DNA of 64,000 nucleotides from Glycine soja (GCF_004193775.1 NC_041021.1:22288632-22352631); one strand, 5' to 3'; shown: positions 33,290 to 46,146, counted from the stretch's first letter. The notes: a model not told the origin generated them from the sequence alone. Numbers and translations are program-made.

Positions 33290-34368
33290 TTTTCTTTGTG
33301 GGGCATTGAGAAGCAATGTGACCTCTCCCAAGACATTTGAAGCATTTAATGTTGCTAGTCCTTTCTTGGGAACTAGTCTTAGGGGTGTATTTCTCTATGG
33401 TCTTACCATTATCTTCCTTGGGTTTTGAAGGTGCAGCCCCTAAAATTCCATGGGCTTGGTCCTTCCTTGGATAAGAGTGAGAGCCACAAGATTTTGAAAA
33501 AGGCTTTCTTTTAAGTTATTGCTCCACTCGTATACAAAGTTGGACTAGCTCATCTAGGTCCCTATATGGAAGGAGTTCAACCTTGTCCCTCACTTCCATA
33601 TTAATCCCACTAAGGAACCTAGCTATGCTTGTTCTTTCCTCCTCCCTAACTCTAGCTCTTAAAAGGAGTAGTTCCATTTGTTGTCTATATTCTTCCACAC
33701 TCATACTCCCTTGTCTAAGCCTTTGGAGCTTGTCCATAAGCTCCCTTTCATAGTAGGAGGGAATGTGCCTCTTCCTAAGGGCACTCTTAAGATCATTCCA
33801 ATACTCTACTGGAGGATCCCCATGAATCCTTCGTTCCCTAACAAGGGAAGTCCACCAATAGAGGGCATACCCTTGAAAGCTAAGGGTAGCCAATGGAACG
33901 TTTCTCTCTTCGCTAATATGATGGCAAGCAAAGAGTTGTTCAACCTTCATTTCTCAATCTAAGTAGGCCTCAACATTATCTTTTCCATAGAAATATGGGA
34001 GGCTAATGTTAACCTCTTGAGGCCTTCTATCCTTTTCTCTTCTTTGGGAGTGATGTTTAGTATGTGAACTATGACGCCCTCTATAATAGTCGCTAAGTTC
34101 TTCACTTAAACTCTTGCAAGGGTTATGACTACTATAGGAGGCATGTTTTTCTTTTTTCATTTCTTTCATTATTTTTCTTCTTTCTTCCTCTCTTATTTTC
34201 TCTCTTTCATCTTGACTTATTTCTTCCACTCTTTTTTTTACCTTTTTCTTTTCTCTCTTGTTTTTCTTTCCACAACTTAAGGGATCTCAACTCATCTAAT
34301 ATCTTATACAAGGGGTCCTTAGGAGTAGAACCCTCGCCATTAACACTAGATGAAGAATGAAGACTCAT
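33290..34368 (-). pseudogene. gag: gag of element B
   Basis: Structural protein of the element particle. The start is probably the ATG at 34368-34366 (MSLHSSSSVNGEGSTPKDPL), followed by a Lys/Glu-rich helix region; a frameshift in an A-rich run near 34240 moves the frame. The next part (34229-33954) has charged residues and ends in LPYFYGKDNVEAYLD. The capsid-like domain (33950-33516) is intact over 144 residues, with VEQLFACHHISEERNVPLAT, FQGYALYWWTSLVRERR, PSYYERELMDKLQRLRQGSM and LLPYRDLDELVQLC. A zinc knuckle CFKCLGRGHIASQC (C-x2-C-x4-H-x4-C) lies at about 33295-33345. Frames change between these parts. A linker at 33287-33072 is acidic (SSSGSEDEVRGEESSEE). Confidence 0.82.
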
Positions 34369-34764
34369 TTTGGTTCCTAAGTTATGGTTCTTTCTTGTTG
34401 GGGGTTTGAAAAAAAAGGTAAAAGAAACTATGGTTGAAACTAGCCAAAATAAACACTAAAAGAGGCGTGAAAGATAAGGTAAAAACTAATTGGTAAAAGG
34501 CAAGCTATCTAGGCGGTTTGACAATGAAGGGTAAAGGAAATAAGCTATGAAAGTAAGCAAGAAATTAAAGTGCAAGAAATGCAAACTAGGCGGATCCTAA
34601 GAGTGTTTGGATGACCTCATTTAAGGTTCCGAACAAAACACTCACTATCGTAAGGGAAAATTGCCTAAAATTATTACACACAAATGGTAGTACGGTGACC
34701 TATTGGAGGCTCCCAACTTACTTCCAATGAAAGGCCTTTTTGTTACAAAATTTGAAAGAAAAAC

Positions 34765-36688
34765 TGTCGCAACCTACCCTTCGGCGGGAGGGCGAACTCG
34801 CGGGTGCGTGTTCCAAGAAAGGAATACGGGCGGAGTCGCCACCAACATTTATTTGAGGAAAACATCAGAAAAATAGGAAAAGACGTGATCTACGAACCCT
34901 AAGTGAAAAGTTCGGGAGTTGTATTTACGCACAAGGAAGGTATTAGCACCCCACGCGTCCGTCACAAGAGACGACAGCCTTTAATCAAATGTGCAAATAT
35001 GACTTCAATTTATATTGTTTTTCCCTCTTTACGTTCTTATGTCTTTTTTATGCCTTTTTATGTTTTTATCTTTTTGTGGTCGACAAGGGCATTTCCCTTT
35101 GCTCCTACGTATTCCTCAATTGTGATGAGAAAATCAGACCTACGTAGTTCTTTTAGAACTGAATGTTGGTTAAGTTGTTTTTATCCTTTTTTCGAAAGAT
35201 AGATTTTAATTGCACAAAGGTCATTTAAGGCATTGGACCATTTAAATGATCTTTTGATTTTGAAAGGAGAGAAGCGTTAAGGCATTGGACCATTAACAAT
35301 CTCTTGGTTTTTTGAAAGGAGAGAAACGTTAAGGCGCTGGACCATTAACGATCTCTTGGGGTGGTCGACAAAAGCGGGGCTTTTGCTCCTACGTATCCTT
35401 AATTGCGATGAGGAAATCAGACCTACGTAGTTCTTGCAAAAGGGTGAATCAAGCGATTCTTTTTACTTGGAAGGTAGTCCTTTTAAGGCGTTGGACCTTA
35501 AAATGATCCATTTTACTTGGTGAGAAAAACTGAGGTATCGAACCTTAAAATCCTTTTTAGTGATTTTTTGTGGACGAGCTTGACTTTGTGAGTTGATTTT
35601 AGCCTTAGTTTCACTTTAGTTATTAGTCAATTCAATTAAGAAAGAGAAATCCCAAAGAGAAACGTCCGATTGATTTTTTTGTTTTATTTTACTAAAAGAT
35701 ATTTTTTTATTATTATATTATTATTTTACCTCTTTTTGGTTTCCAATGTGGTTACGGCATGACCGAACGGTCGGATTTCATTTTAACAGAAATTAACGGA
35801 TATTACAATTCAAATGATTGGTGTAAATTTATTTTATTTTTTGATTAGGCGAGAAAATGACTTAAGTAAATGACTAAAGAACGTTAAAAGGGGGTACGAA
35901 AAGTAAATGAAACAAAAATATGCGAAACAAATGAGGACCACTAAGGGTACATAGAATGAATTGAAAAGTTCGATTTTGGGAACTTACCAGTTGAAGACCG
36001 AAGAACGACGAAGAACGAACGGAGAACGTCGAAGAACGGTTGAAAATCTTCGCGAAATCACCCACGGAAACGTTATGGAAGCGCCTCGGCTTGGATTTTC
36101 TTCACGGAAACAATTTTTTTCACTAATTTAAAGTGATCTCGAAATACCAGGAGGGCTCAACATGTTTCTCCTTCACTCCTCCCCCTATTTATAGGAAAAT
36201 AGGGGAGGAGCTTGCCACCCAGCTCGCCCAGGCGAGCTAGGTTGCTTCCTCCAGAAGCAACCGCCTTCTAGAGGAACATCCTGGAAGGCCCAAGTGGACC
36301 TGGTTGCTATTTGTACCCCATTTTTACTAAGTACACCCCCTTGCCTTTTTTTGGTGATTCTTTTTTCGTAACGTTACGAAACTTTACGAATTTCGTAACG
36401 ACACTTGTTTTCTTTCCGTAAGGTTATGGAACCTTACGGGCCATGTAATTACTCCTTTTTTAGCTTTCGAAATGTTACGGAAACTCACGGATTGCGTAAC
36501 AATACTTCCTTTTGATTTCCGGCATGTTATAGAATTTCACGGATTGCGTAACAATGCTTCCTTTTGATTTTCGGCATGTCTCGGAACTTCACGAATTGCC
36601 TAACGATGGGTGCCAAGTACCTCGAAGTGGTCAAACGAAAGTTGCATGCCATCAAACAATGGTCCCCGGACGAAATTAGGATATGACA
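34765..36688 (-). repeat. 3' LTR of element C
   Basis: TGTCGCAACC to ggatatgaca, 1924 bp. It is longer than the LTR of A mainly because the hairpin module with loop GGCGTTGGACC is repeated (about 35220-35500) and the TCCTACGTA module occurs twice (35100 and 35385). It contains GCTCGCCCAGGCGAGC at 36222-36237 and a minus-strand TATA box near 36187. Confidence 0.88.
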
Positions 36689-36954
36689 GGTTCCCTTCTT
36701 TACTTGTCTTTTATTGGAGATAAAAGGGAAGTAAAGATAAGACACTAATTTCGTTCCTCTCGGTTGACGAAAGTCGCGGGTGACCATAAGATATCTCCGC
36801 ATGCAACTGACTCGCTGTCCCTGGATGACAAAGGCGCAGAATTCATCTATGCGCGTTTACCACCCAACTTGCTGCTCTTGAATGATAAAGGTAAAAATGC
36901 GGGACCAACTAGTTCCCGCATGTCATCGGGTCCGCTGCCTCTGGATGAAAAAAG

Positions 36955-37880
36955 GTGCAGAAGACGACGTTAGTCTCTGTGTGCTATCATGCTTTGAGTC
37001 TTAGAGATAGCAAAAAAAAGTTTAAACGGATAACCACTCGGGTATCTCCGCATGTCACGTGACTCCAGTGTCAGTATGATAGAAATTGTCTGCGCGGAAG
37101 ATGACGTAAATCTCCCCGTGTCAATGGGTTGTTAGCCACGATTGACAAAGGGTGCAGAAGACGACGTTAGTCTCTGCGTGCTATCATGCTTTGAGTCTTA
37201 GAGATAGCAAAAGAAAGCTTAAACGGATAACCACTCGGGTATCTCCGCATGTCACGTGACTCCAGTGTCAGCATGACAGAAATTGTCTGCGTGGAAGATG
37301 ACGTAAATCTCCGCGTGTCAACGGGTTGTTGGCCGCGATTGACAAAGGGTGCAGAAGACAACGTTAGTCTCTGCGTGCTATCATGCTTTGAGTCTTAGAG
37401 ATAGCAAAAGAAAGCTTAAACGGATAACCACTCAGGTATCTCCGCATGTCACGTGACTCAGTGTCAGTATGACAGAAATTGTCTGCGTGGAAGATGACGT
37501 AAATCTCCGCGTGTCAACGGGTTGTTGGCCGCGATTGACAAAGGGTGCAGAAGACGACGTTAGTCTCTGCATGCTATCATGCTTTGAGTCTTAGAGATAG
37601 CAAAAGAAAGCTTAAACGGATAACCACTCAGGTATCTCCGCATGTCACGTGACTCTAGTGTCAGTATGACAAAAATTGTCTGCGCGGAAGATGACGTAAA
37701 TCTCTGCGTGTCAACGGGCTTGTTGGCCGCGATTGATAAAGGGTGCAGAAGACGATGTTAGTCTCTGCGTGTTATCATGCTTTGAGTCTTAGAGATATCA
37801 AAAGAAAGTTTAAACGGATAACCACTCGGGTATCTCCGCATGTCACGTGACTCTAGTGTCAGTATGACAGAAATTGTGGG
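36955..37880 (-). repeat. Roughly 197-bp tandem array, six inverted repeats per unit
   Basis: The marker gtgcagaaga starts at 36955, 37152, 37349, 37545 and 37743, a step of 196-198. Each unit is a chain of dyads: GCAGA...TCTGC, TGCTATC...GATAGCA, CGGATAACC...GGTATCTCCG, TGTCA...TGACA, GCGGA-AGAT...ATCTCCGC and TGTCAA...TTGACA. The unit shares the CGGATAACC and TGTCA dyads with the 127-bp unit of A but is otherwise different. Confidence 0.9.
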
Positions 37881-39341
37881 GCGGCTGACCAAAGCGAGGC
37901 TCTTGCTCCTATGTATCCTCAATGAGGAACTCCGACCTACGTAGTTCTAGATAACTTGTGAGACCAAAAATAGTCTCGGTGTTTTCTTCACTAAAATGCA
38001 AACATGCTTTAGTAAAGAGACAAAACTTCCAACTAATCAGAGCAACATATGCTTTTCGGATGAAAAACAATGTGTCTACCGGGGAAGGAGAGTATGCTGA
38101 TGAAATTTTCTCGTAACCATAAATGAGATTTTGGATGTTTAGAATTTCGCTTCTAAATGACCATTTAGAGGAAACACTGGGTTCAACAAAAATAGAAGAA
38201 AATCACTCAAAGTGTATCAATCTCACACAGGTAAGTGTTTCATCCTAATTCTGAACCATAGATATGTCATGACTTGATTTTGAAAATCATTTCCTATCAA
38301 ATCAAAGATTACATGCGTGATCATGGATCAATAGAACTTTTCTTGGGGAATGGTATTTTTTGGTGGGAACTTTGGCTTTGAGTATTTTTGGCCTTTTCCT
38401 TTTCTGTTTTTGTTTAGTGTGAGGCGAACAAGTCACCGACGCACAGGATTTTGGTTGGCAATCAAAGGAAGAGGACCACTTCTGGTCGTGGTTTCCCTTT
38501 TTTTTTGTTTACTTGGTAGTAACTTTGTATTTGTTCAGATGTTTTCTGGTCCAAAAGACCTTTCTGCATATTTCTTCTGTTTTCTTTCGATCCTTGATCG
38601 GGAATTTTCTTTCCTTTCGTTTTTTTTTTTGCTTTCTCTCAATCTTTGATTGGGAATTTTCTCTTTTTGCTTTCTTCCGATTCTTTGACCGAGAACTTTC
38701 TTTTTTTCTTTTCTCTTCTTTTCTTTTTTTGTTTTCTTTTGAGGGAAAGGTTTATGGTGAGTTGGGATTTTGGATGCAACCTTTGACTTGAAATGCGGTA
38801 AATGCAGACTTCATATGAAACAATGCAATGTAATGGAAAGTTGTACAATGTTCATGACATTCTTTCCCTATTTTGTGATTTTGATTTTGATTTAATTTTT
38901 TTTGGAAAACACAGATTGGCTGTCCTTTTGAAAGAGGTGATAATCCATGCAACCTCATCCTATCTTTTTGCAAATCTCTCCGGGAACTCCCTCAGAGTGT
39001 ATGTTCTGTTTGATTTAGTCACTTGACCATTTTGGAGTGACGACAATGGAGTCGTTTGATGTTTAACCAATCCATTGAAATTCTCAAGTTTGTCCCCCCC
39101 TTTTTTTGTTTAAAAACATCGACGGGTGAGAACTTTTGATCTGCCCCTAGGTTCGCTCGTGGCTCATGCACGGTGCCCCTCATTGCCCCAGTGTAAGGCT
39201 TTGAGGTACCAATCGTTGCCTTTTTTTCACAGCCTTGTAGTGAGGAAGAATGAAAGAAGCAGTTGATTCTTGCAAAAAGAATTTTCCAAGCACGAGAAAT
39301 AGTTCAAGGATTTTTTCAGTTGATGGATTGAGTCAAATGAC
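37881..39341 (-). other. Internal region of element C
   Basis: Matches A at 3845-5115, then jumps at about 38766 to sequence matching A at about 9320-10017. No gene. A T/C-rich repeat at 38590-38740 is the counterpart of A 4860-5095. Confidence 0.65.
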
Positions 39342-39346
39342 TCCTA

Positions 39347-40411
39347 TGTAGAAGCAAGATGTTTTGATGTCTTGATTATGCTAAAGGATCAAGTGCTTCA
39401 AAGTTTTATTCAAGACAAGAATCCAAGAATCCAAGAAATCAAGATATATGATCAAGTTGATCTCTAGAATCTTAGGAAGAAGTTTCCAAATTGAAAAAGC
39501 AAAAGGTTTGGCCAAAGAATTCTATCTAAATCATTTTAATTTGAGATTTACTCTCTGGTAATCGATTACCAGCAGCTGAAGATGTTTATTACAGTCACTA
39601 GAAATTTGAATTCAAAATTTATAATGTGCAATTGATTACACATGGATGCTAATTGATTACCAGCAGTTTATTGAATGTTTTAATTCAAATTTCAAAACTT
39701 GTAATCGTTTACACAAGTCTTGTAATCGATTACTAGAAGGGATTTTCAGAAAATAATTTCTAAGAGTCACATCTATTCAAATGTTTTATGAATGGCCATC
39801 AAAGGTGACTTGGAAACACCAATTTAAAGAGAGTTTTCATTGCCCAAAAAGTTTATCCTCTCAAAAGATTAAGAGAGTTTTTCTGAACTAAAATGTCTTT
39901 TCCACTCAAAAAGATTCCTTGGTCAATCACTTGCATATTCACTAAGGAATTTAGATTGATCTTCATTGTACAATCTATCCTTTTTAAGAGAGATTTCTTC
40001 TTCTCTTCTTCTTATTTCTGAAAAGGGATTAAGAGACCATGGGTCTCTTGTTGTAGAGGATTCCTGAACACAAGGGAAGGGTTGTCCCTGCGTGGTTCAG
40101 ACTTTGTAAAAGGAGTTTTACAAAGAGAGTGGAAAATCTCAAGTGGGTTGCTTGAGGACTGGACGTAGGCACGGGAAGTGGTCGAACCAGTATAAATCAA
40201 GTTTGCATTCCTCTGTTCCCTTAAACTTCTTTTATTTATTGCTATTTATCTTTTTCTTTAAAGAAGTTTATTTTGAATTGTCTTTTGAGTAATTCATGTT
40301 AAGGGTGCATTGTTAATCCAAAAAGAGAGAGTGAAAGTTCAATTGGGGAATAGTCTTTGTATCATAATTCAACCCCCCCTTCTTAAGATAACTGAGGCCA
40401 TTGGTCTAACA
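39347..40411 (+). mobile_element. Nested Sirevirus-like solo LTR in element C
   Basis: TGTAGAAGC to ggtctaaca, with target duplication tccta (39342-39346 and 40412-40416). It is in the same place and orientation as 10023-10760 in A but retains about 330 bases lost there, including the LTR part with cacgggaagtggtcgaacc near 40170-40195. It contains the palindrome ggtaatcgattaccag at 39557. Confidence 0.85.
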
Positions 40412-40899
40412 TCCTATTCTTGATAACTTACTTCTCTCTAAAAAGACAAACTTCCTGGAATGATAAAATGAGGTCACATGAACGTCTATATTTTTACTTG
40501 AAAACACAGTCAATCAAATGCCCTTTTTTATTTTTATTTTAAAACTTATTTTTGCTTTACTTGTCGTTTTACGGAACCCCCACCAAATGTGTAGCACGAG
40601 TAATTTCTGATTGAACGGTCTTGGAAGTCAACACTCAGGAGCGCAGGTAAATTTGAGCAAACAAACCAATGGCTTACACTCACATTCCAGTGGAAGTTGA
40701 ATAAGCAAAGATGTGTTTGTGAAAGGATGAGAGAGACAAGGATGTCAAATTCATCCATTATTTAGCATTGTAATTGTGGTTTACAATAATGGCATAAACT
40801 TGAAAATCCTGATGAGTCATTAGAGACATCTAACAACAGCTTTCAAAATTGCCCCATGTGTGGTGTCGTTTGTCAATGTTAGGATTCACAAGCGATTCT

Positions 40900-41126
40900 C
40901 CTCAAATTTCAGCCAGCCCGCATCAATTTAGACTTTGCTCCTTACGCTTCAGGGTCATACAATGCTCAATGGAATGCCCCGGGGCTCCTCCATGATAAGC
41001 ACACATTGTGTTCGAGTCGTACCCTCGGAAAAATGGAGGCTGAGGAAACCTAGCAGAGGTTATGGCTACCATTGCAATATCAAGTAGATATGGGAGCAAG
41101 TTAGCATAGGACACCGGAATTGGGGT
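40900..41126 (-). pseudogene. gag: gag C-terminal stub of element C
   Basis: A minus-strand frame keeps the zinc-knuckle-like CAYHGGAPGHSIEHC followed by MTLKRKEQSL, equivalent to A at about 11290-11480. Homology with A stops at about 41126, where Sirevirus internal sequence begins. Everything upstream in gag is missing. Confidence 0.75.
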
Positions 41127-42966
41127 GCTTAATAGTTTTTTGTTCTCTTGTATGATTAGTCATTTATGTATGCTTTATATTACTTACGCACTTTGGCTTT
41201 TTGATGTTGCCAAAGGGGGAGAGAAAAATGGGTATTTTAAGAAATCAAGATGTTATATATTTCAAGACTTAGAATTAAGCATAAATTCAAAAACAAAGGG
41301 GGAGAATATGGAGAATTAAGTTAGTGATCGACTAGGAAAAAGAATGTGTATGTGTTTCTTGATTTCAGGGTTGTCATCATCAAAAAGAGGGAGATTGTGG
41401 AAGCAATGCCTTCAAAGGTTATTTTGATGATGCCAAAGAATTCAAGAATCAAGAGAAAGATTCAAGAGAAGTTTCAAGTTTCAAGTTTCCAAGAATCAAG
41501 AATAATCAAGAACAAGATTCAAGACTCAAGATTCAAGAATCAAGAGAAGACTTAATAAAGATAAGTATGAAAAGGTTTTTTTCAAAAACTGAGTAGCACA
41601 TGGATTTTTCTCAAAACATGTTTACCAAAGAGTTTTTACTCTCTGGTAATCGATTACCAGATTGTTGTAATCGATTACCAGTAGCAAAATGGATTTGAAA
41701 AAGTTTTCAAATGAATTTACAACGTTCCAATTGATTTCAAAAAAAGCTGTAATCGATTACAATGTTTTGGTAATCGATTACCAGTGCCTTTGAACGTTGA
41801 AATTCAAATTCAAATGTGAAGAGTCATATCCTTTCTCTAAAAGCTTTGTGTAATCGATTACACTGATTTGGTAATCGATTACAAGTGGTTGTTTCTGAAT
41901 AAATCAAAAGATGTAACTCTTCAAAAAGGTTTTGACTTTTTCAAATTGGTTTTAAGTTTTTCTAAAATTTAAAACTCTTCTAAATGGTCTTCTTGACCAG
42001 ACATGAAGAGTCTATAAAAGCAAGGCTTTGTTTTGCATTTTTAATGAATTCATTCTATCAATCAATCTTTTCCAATTCAGTCTTTACACAAGCAAGTTTT
42101 CCACATTGATTTCTGAGTCTCTTTGAACTTCTTCTTCTTCTTCCTTTTGCCAAAAGCTTTCCAAAGTTTTCTGGTTTTTCCAAACCTTGAAAACTTGTGC
42201 TATTCATCTTTTTCATTCCCTTCTCCCTTTTCCAAAAAGAATTCGCCAAGGACTAACTGCCTGAATTCTTTTTGTGTCTCTCTTCTCCCTTTTCCAAAAG
42301 AACAAAGGACTAACCGCCTGAATTCTTTTGTGTCTCCCTTCTCCCTTGTCAAAGAATTCAAAATGACACAGTCTGAGAATTCTTTTGATTCTTCCCATTC
42401 CCTAATAGAAAAGTGTTCAAAGGACTAACCGCCTGTGAATTCTTTTGTATCCCCATTCACAAAGTATCAAAGGTTTAACAGCCTGAGATCTTTGTCTTAA
42501 CACATTGGAGGGTACATCCTTTGTGGTACAAGTAGAGGGTACATCTACTTGGGTTTGACTGAGAACAAGAGAGGGTACATCTCTTGTGGATCAGTTCTAG
42601 TGGAGGGTACATCCACTAGGTTCAAAGAGAACAAGGGAGGGTACATCCCTTGTGGATCTTTGCTTGTAAAAGGATTTTTACAAGGTTGAAAGAAATCTCA
42701 AGGACCGCAGGTCGCTTGGGGACTGGAGGTAGGCACGGGTTGTTGCCGAACCAGTATAAAAACTCTTGTGTGTTTGTTTCCTTCTTCCCTACTCTTTTAC
42801 TTTCCGCTGTGCATTTAATTTTCGCTTTTACTTTCTGTTAAGTTTCTCTTCTACTCCATATTCTCTTAACAACATAAGTAATAGCCTTAGAAGAGTAATT
42901 TTTTAATTAGTAAAGGTTTAGGAATAATTAATTCAACCCCCCCTTCTTAATTATTCTGAGGCCACT
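41127..42966 (+). mobile_element. 3' end of a Sirevirus-like copia element fused into element C
   Basis: 41127-41395 is non-coding 3' internal sequence with two ggggga-type purine clusters and the terminal polypurine tract caaaaagagggagatt. The LTR (41396-42966) starts TGTGGAAGCAATGCC and contains at least six ATCGATTAC palindromes (41647-41880) and ttagtccttt/gaattctttt units (42240-42440). Its last bases are missing: it stops in gaggccact instead of ending in CAACA. The 5' LTR and coding region are absent. Confidence 0.82.
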
Positions 42967-44643
42967 CGATCTACGAATTCTAAGTGAAAGGTTCGGGAGT
43001 TGTATTTACGCACGGGGAAGATATTAGCACCCCACACGTCCGTCACAAGGGACGACAACCTTTAATCAAATGTGCAAACATGACTTCAATTTGTTTTATG
43101 TTCCCTTTTACATTTTTATGTCTTTTTATGCCTTTTATATTTTTTATCTTTTTTGTGGTCGACAAGGGTGTTTCCCTTGCTCCTACGTATCCCTCGATTG
43201 TGATAAGGAAATCAGACCTACGTAGTTCTTTTGTGAACAAAACGTTTTGGTTATTTTTTATCCTTTTTTGCAAGATATGTTTTTTTTTTTGAATGAAAGG
43301 TCGTTTAAGGCGTTGGACCATTAGACAATCTTTCGATTCTTTTGAAAAGTGAGAAAAACATTAAGGCATTGGACCATTAATGATTTCTTTATTTTTGAAA
43401 GAGATAACAAGGTTACATATTGATTTTAGGCTTTTTAGAAATCTACATTTAACCAATAAAAGCGAAATAGACCATTTCAAGGCGTTGGACCTTTAAAAAT
43501 GGCTTTTTTAGGCGTTGACAAAAAGTTTGGTTTATGAATTGATTTTAGCCTTAGTTTCACTTTGGTTATTAGTCAATTCAATTAAGAAAGAAAAAATCCC
43601 AAAGAGAAACGTCCGATTGATTTTTTTGTTTTATTTTACTAAAAGATATTTTATTATTATTATATTATTATTTTACCTCTTTTTGGTTTCCAACGTGGTT
43701 ACGGCATGACCGAATGGTTGGATTTCATTTTAACAGAAATTAATGGATATTACAAATCAAATGATCGGTGGAAATTTATTTTATTTTTTTGATTAGGCGA
43801 GAAAATGACTTAAGTAAATGATTAAAGCACGTCAAAAAGGAGGTACGAAAGTAAATGAAACGAAAATAAAAGTACGCGAAACAAATGAGGACCACTAAGG
43901 GTACATAGAGTGAATTGAAAAGTTTGATTTCGTGAACTTACCGGTTGAAGACTGAAGAGCGACGAAGAACAAACGAAGAACGTCGAAGAACGGTTGAAAA
44001 TCTTCACGAAATCACCCACGGAAACGTTACGGAAGTGCCTCGGCTTGGATTTTCTTCACGGAAACAATTTTTTTCACTAATTTCTAGTGATCTCGAAATA
44101 CTAGGAGGGCTGAACATTTTTCTGCTTCACTCCTCCCCCTATTTATAGGAAAATAGGGGAGGAGCTTGCCACCTAGCTCGCCTAGGCATGCTAGGTTGCT
44201 TCCTCCAGAAGCAACCGCCTTCTGGAGGAACATCCTGGAAGGCCCAAGTGGGCCTGGTTGCTATTTGCACCCTCATTTTTACTAAGTACACCCCTTGCCT
44301 CTTTTTGGTGATTCTTCTTTTCGTAACGTTATGAAACCTTACGAATTTCATAACGACACTTGTTTTCTTTCCGTAAGGTTACGGAACCTTACGGGCCATG
44401 TAATTACTCCTTTTTTAGCTTTCGGAATGTTACGGAATCTCACAGATTGCGTAACAATACTTCCTTTTGATTTCCGGCATGTTACGGAATTTCACGGATT
44501 GCGTATCAATGCTTCCTTTTGATTTCCGGCATGTCTCGGAACTTCATGAATTGCCTAACGATGGGTGCCAAGTACCTCGTAGTGGTCAAACAAAAGTTGC
44601 ATGCCACCAACCAATGGTCCCCGGACGAAATTAGGGTATGACA
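42967..44643 (-). repeat. Truncated right LTR of element C
   Basis: Begins at the base equivalent to LTR position 129 (cgatctacgaa, A coordinate 620) and ends ttagggtatgaca. The lost part contains the TGTCGCAACC end and would have adjoined the primer site. Loop-conserved hairpins are at about 43296-43335, 43355-43390 and 43478-43505. Confidence 0.88.
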
Positions 44644-46146
44644 AAAAAATTGCCGATTACAAAATTACAAAAAAAAAAGTCCTCAATTGTGGTGGCTATT
44701 CTCTCTTTAGTATTTCACTCAAATTGGAGTGCTTGTTAGTCCAATAGCTCTTAAGGTGGTTGGCCCCTTGCTTCTTGACTCAAATTCTTCAAGATATGGC
44801 ACCAATCCTCCTTTCCAATTCCCTATATGGCAACTCACAAGTAAGGAAACAAAGAGACAAGCAATAACCAAAGACCAAAAAAAATGAAATGAAAGCTAAA
44901 CCAAAAGAGTTTTAACAAGACAAATTTCCAAGGATTATTCAACAATTAAAGCAATGAAAAGCACAAAAAAGCAAGCTAGGACTCAAAGAGAAACCTAGAA
45001 TGGCTCTAGAGTAGAGTAGAAAAACTAAAAAAAAAAGACTCAAGAAACCTCTAGTTTTGGCACTTGTTTTCACAACAATTTTCAATTGAAATTTCAGAAC
45101 TAGGATTGGTATAAAATAGGCACCAATTATAGAACAAATTTTGAGCCAAAACTACAAGCACACTTTCTTTCACTTTTTTTTTTCTTGGACACTGATTTTT
45201 CTGCCATTTTGTGCGATTTTTATTATTTTTTCCTTTAATCCAAATCTCTTGGTTCTTTTTTTATAATTTTGGTCCAGATTTCTAGAAAATTAAGTAAAAC
45301 TTTCAGCTCAAAAAAAAGTAGTGACCAATTCCCAGTAATTTATACAAGTTCGTATGTTTAAGCTGCCAGCACCAATGATTTCAACCTAGAAATCAAGAGT
45401 AGTGTTTATGTTGCTTAAGGCTCGGATAGTTACAATTTGTGTTTGCTTATGCTCAATTATCTTGAATAACACAATTCAAGAGAGCTTAAGACTTATTTTG
45501 ATTCACAAATCCAGCCACAACTCAGCACCACAACTCAACTTCATCATAGGCATCATGTAGGAAACTTAAAAAACAAAAAAGAAGTTCAAGAACAAGACTA
45601 CTTCTAGGAATTGATTTAGAACATGTTATGAACTAAATAACATGCATGAATTAGACTCAAAATTCAAAAGATAGGCTAAGAATGACAAGAATACATAAAC
45701 AAATGTATCTAGAATTCAATCAACAAAATAAAATTCAACACAAACTTAGACCATAATGTGACAATTACTATGACTAAACATGACTCTAAGACAACATGGA
45801 TTAAGTGATTTACACTTAGATTTTTGTGTTTTTTTTAATCAATATTTTGGAAGAACATTTAGATCTAAGGTTCAGCACAAGAATATTATGAATGAAAAAC
45901 GATAGAACCTAAAATCAACACAAAAACAAGATTCAAGAGTAGATCTACAAAATTTGAACCATAGAAATGCAAGAACAAGTGTAGATCTAAGATTTAGTCG
46001 GTTTATTTTTTTTTAATCTACTCTAAACAGCACCAAACCACAAGACAATGGAGGATATACATTGAGAATAAGATGAAGAACAAGGAATTAAAGAGAATTC
46101 ACCGAACAAAAAGATAGAGGAAGCAAAAGAACATCACCTAGATGAA
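44644..46146 (-). other. 5' leader of element B
   Basis: About 1.5 kb of A-rich non-coding DNA between the primer site and the point where C inserted; the remaining leader (34369-34764) lies on the other side of C. No open frame with recognisable similarity was seen on either strand. Confidence 0.6.

Larger units (their letters stand above)
34765..44643 (-). mobile_element. Element C: Ogre-family non-autonomous element inside B, rearranged
   Basis: It has a full left (3') LTR, polypurine tract, hairpin array, internal region matching A, the shared nested solo LTR and a stub of gag, then a Sirevirus 3' end and a right LTR that lacks its first 130 bases. Flanks are aaaac on the left and aaaaa on the right, an imperfect match for a duplication. 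The leader, ORF1, most of gag and the primer site are gone. Like A it has no pol. It interrupts the leader region of B, which resumes at 44644. Confidence 0.8.

Noticed and set aside
44644..44648. Perfect target duplication for element C
   Set aside because: Left flank is aaaac and right flank aaaaa. They are similar but not identical, and the A-rich right side prevents a firm call.
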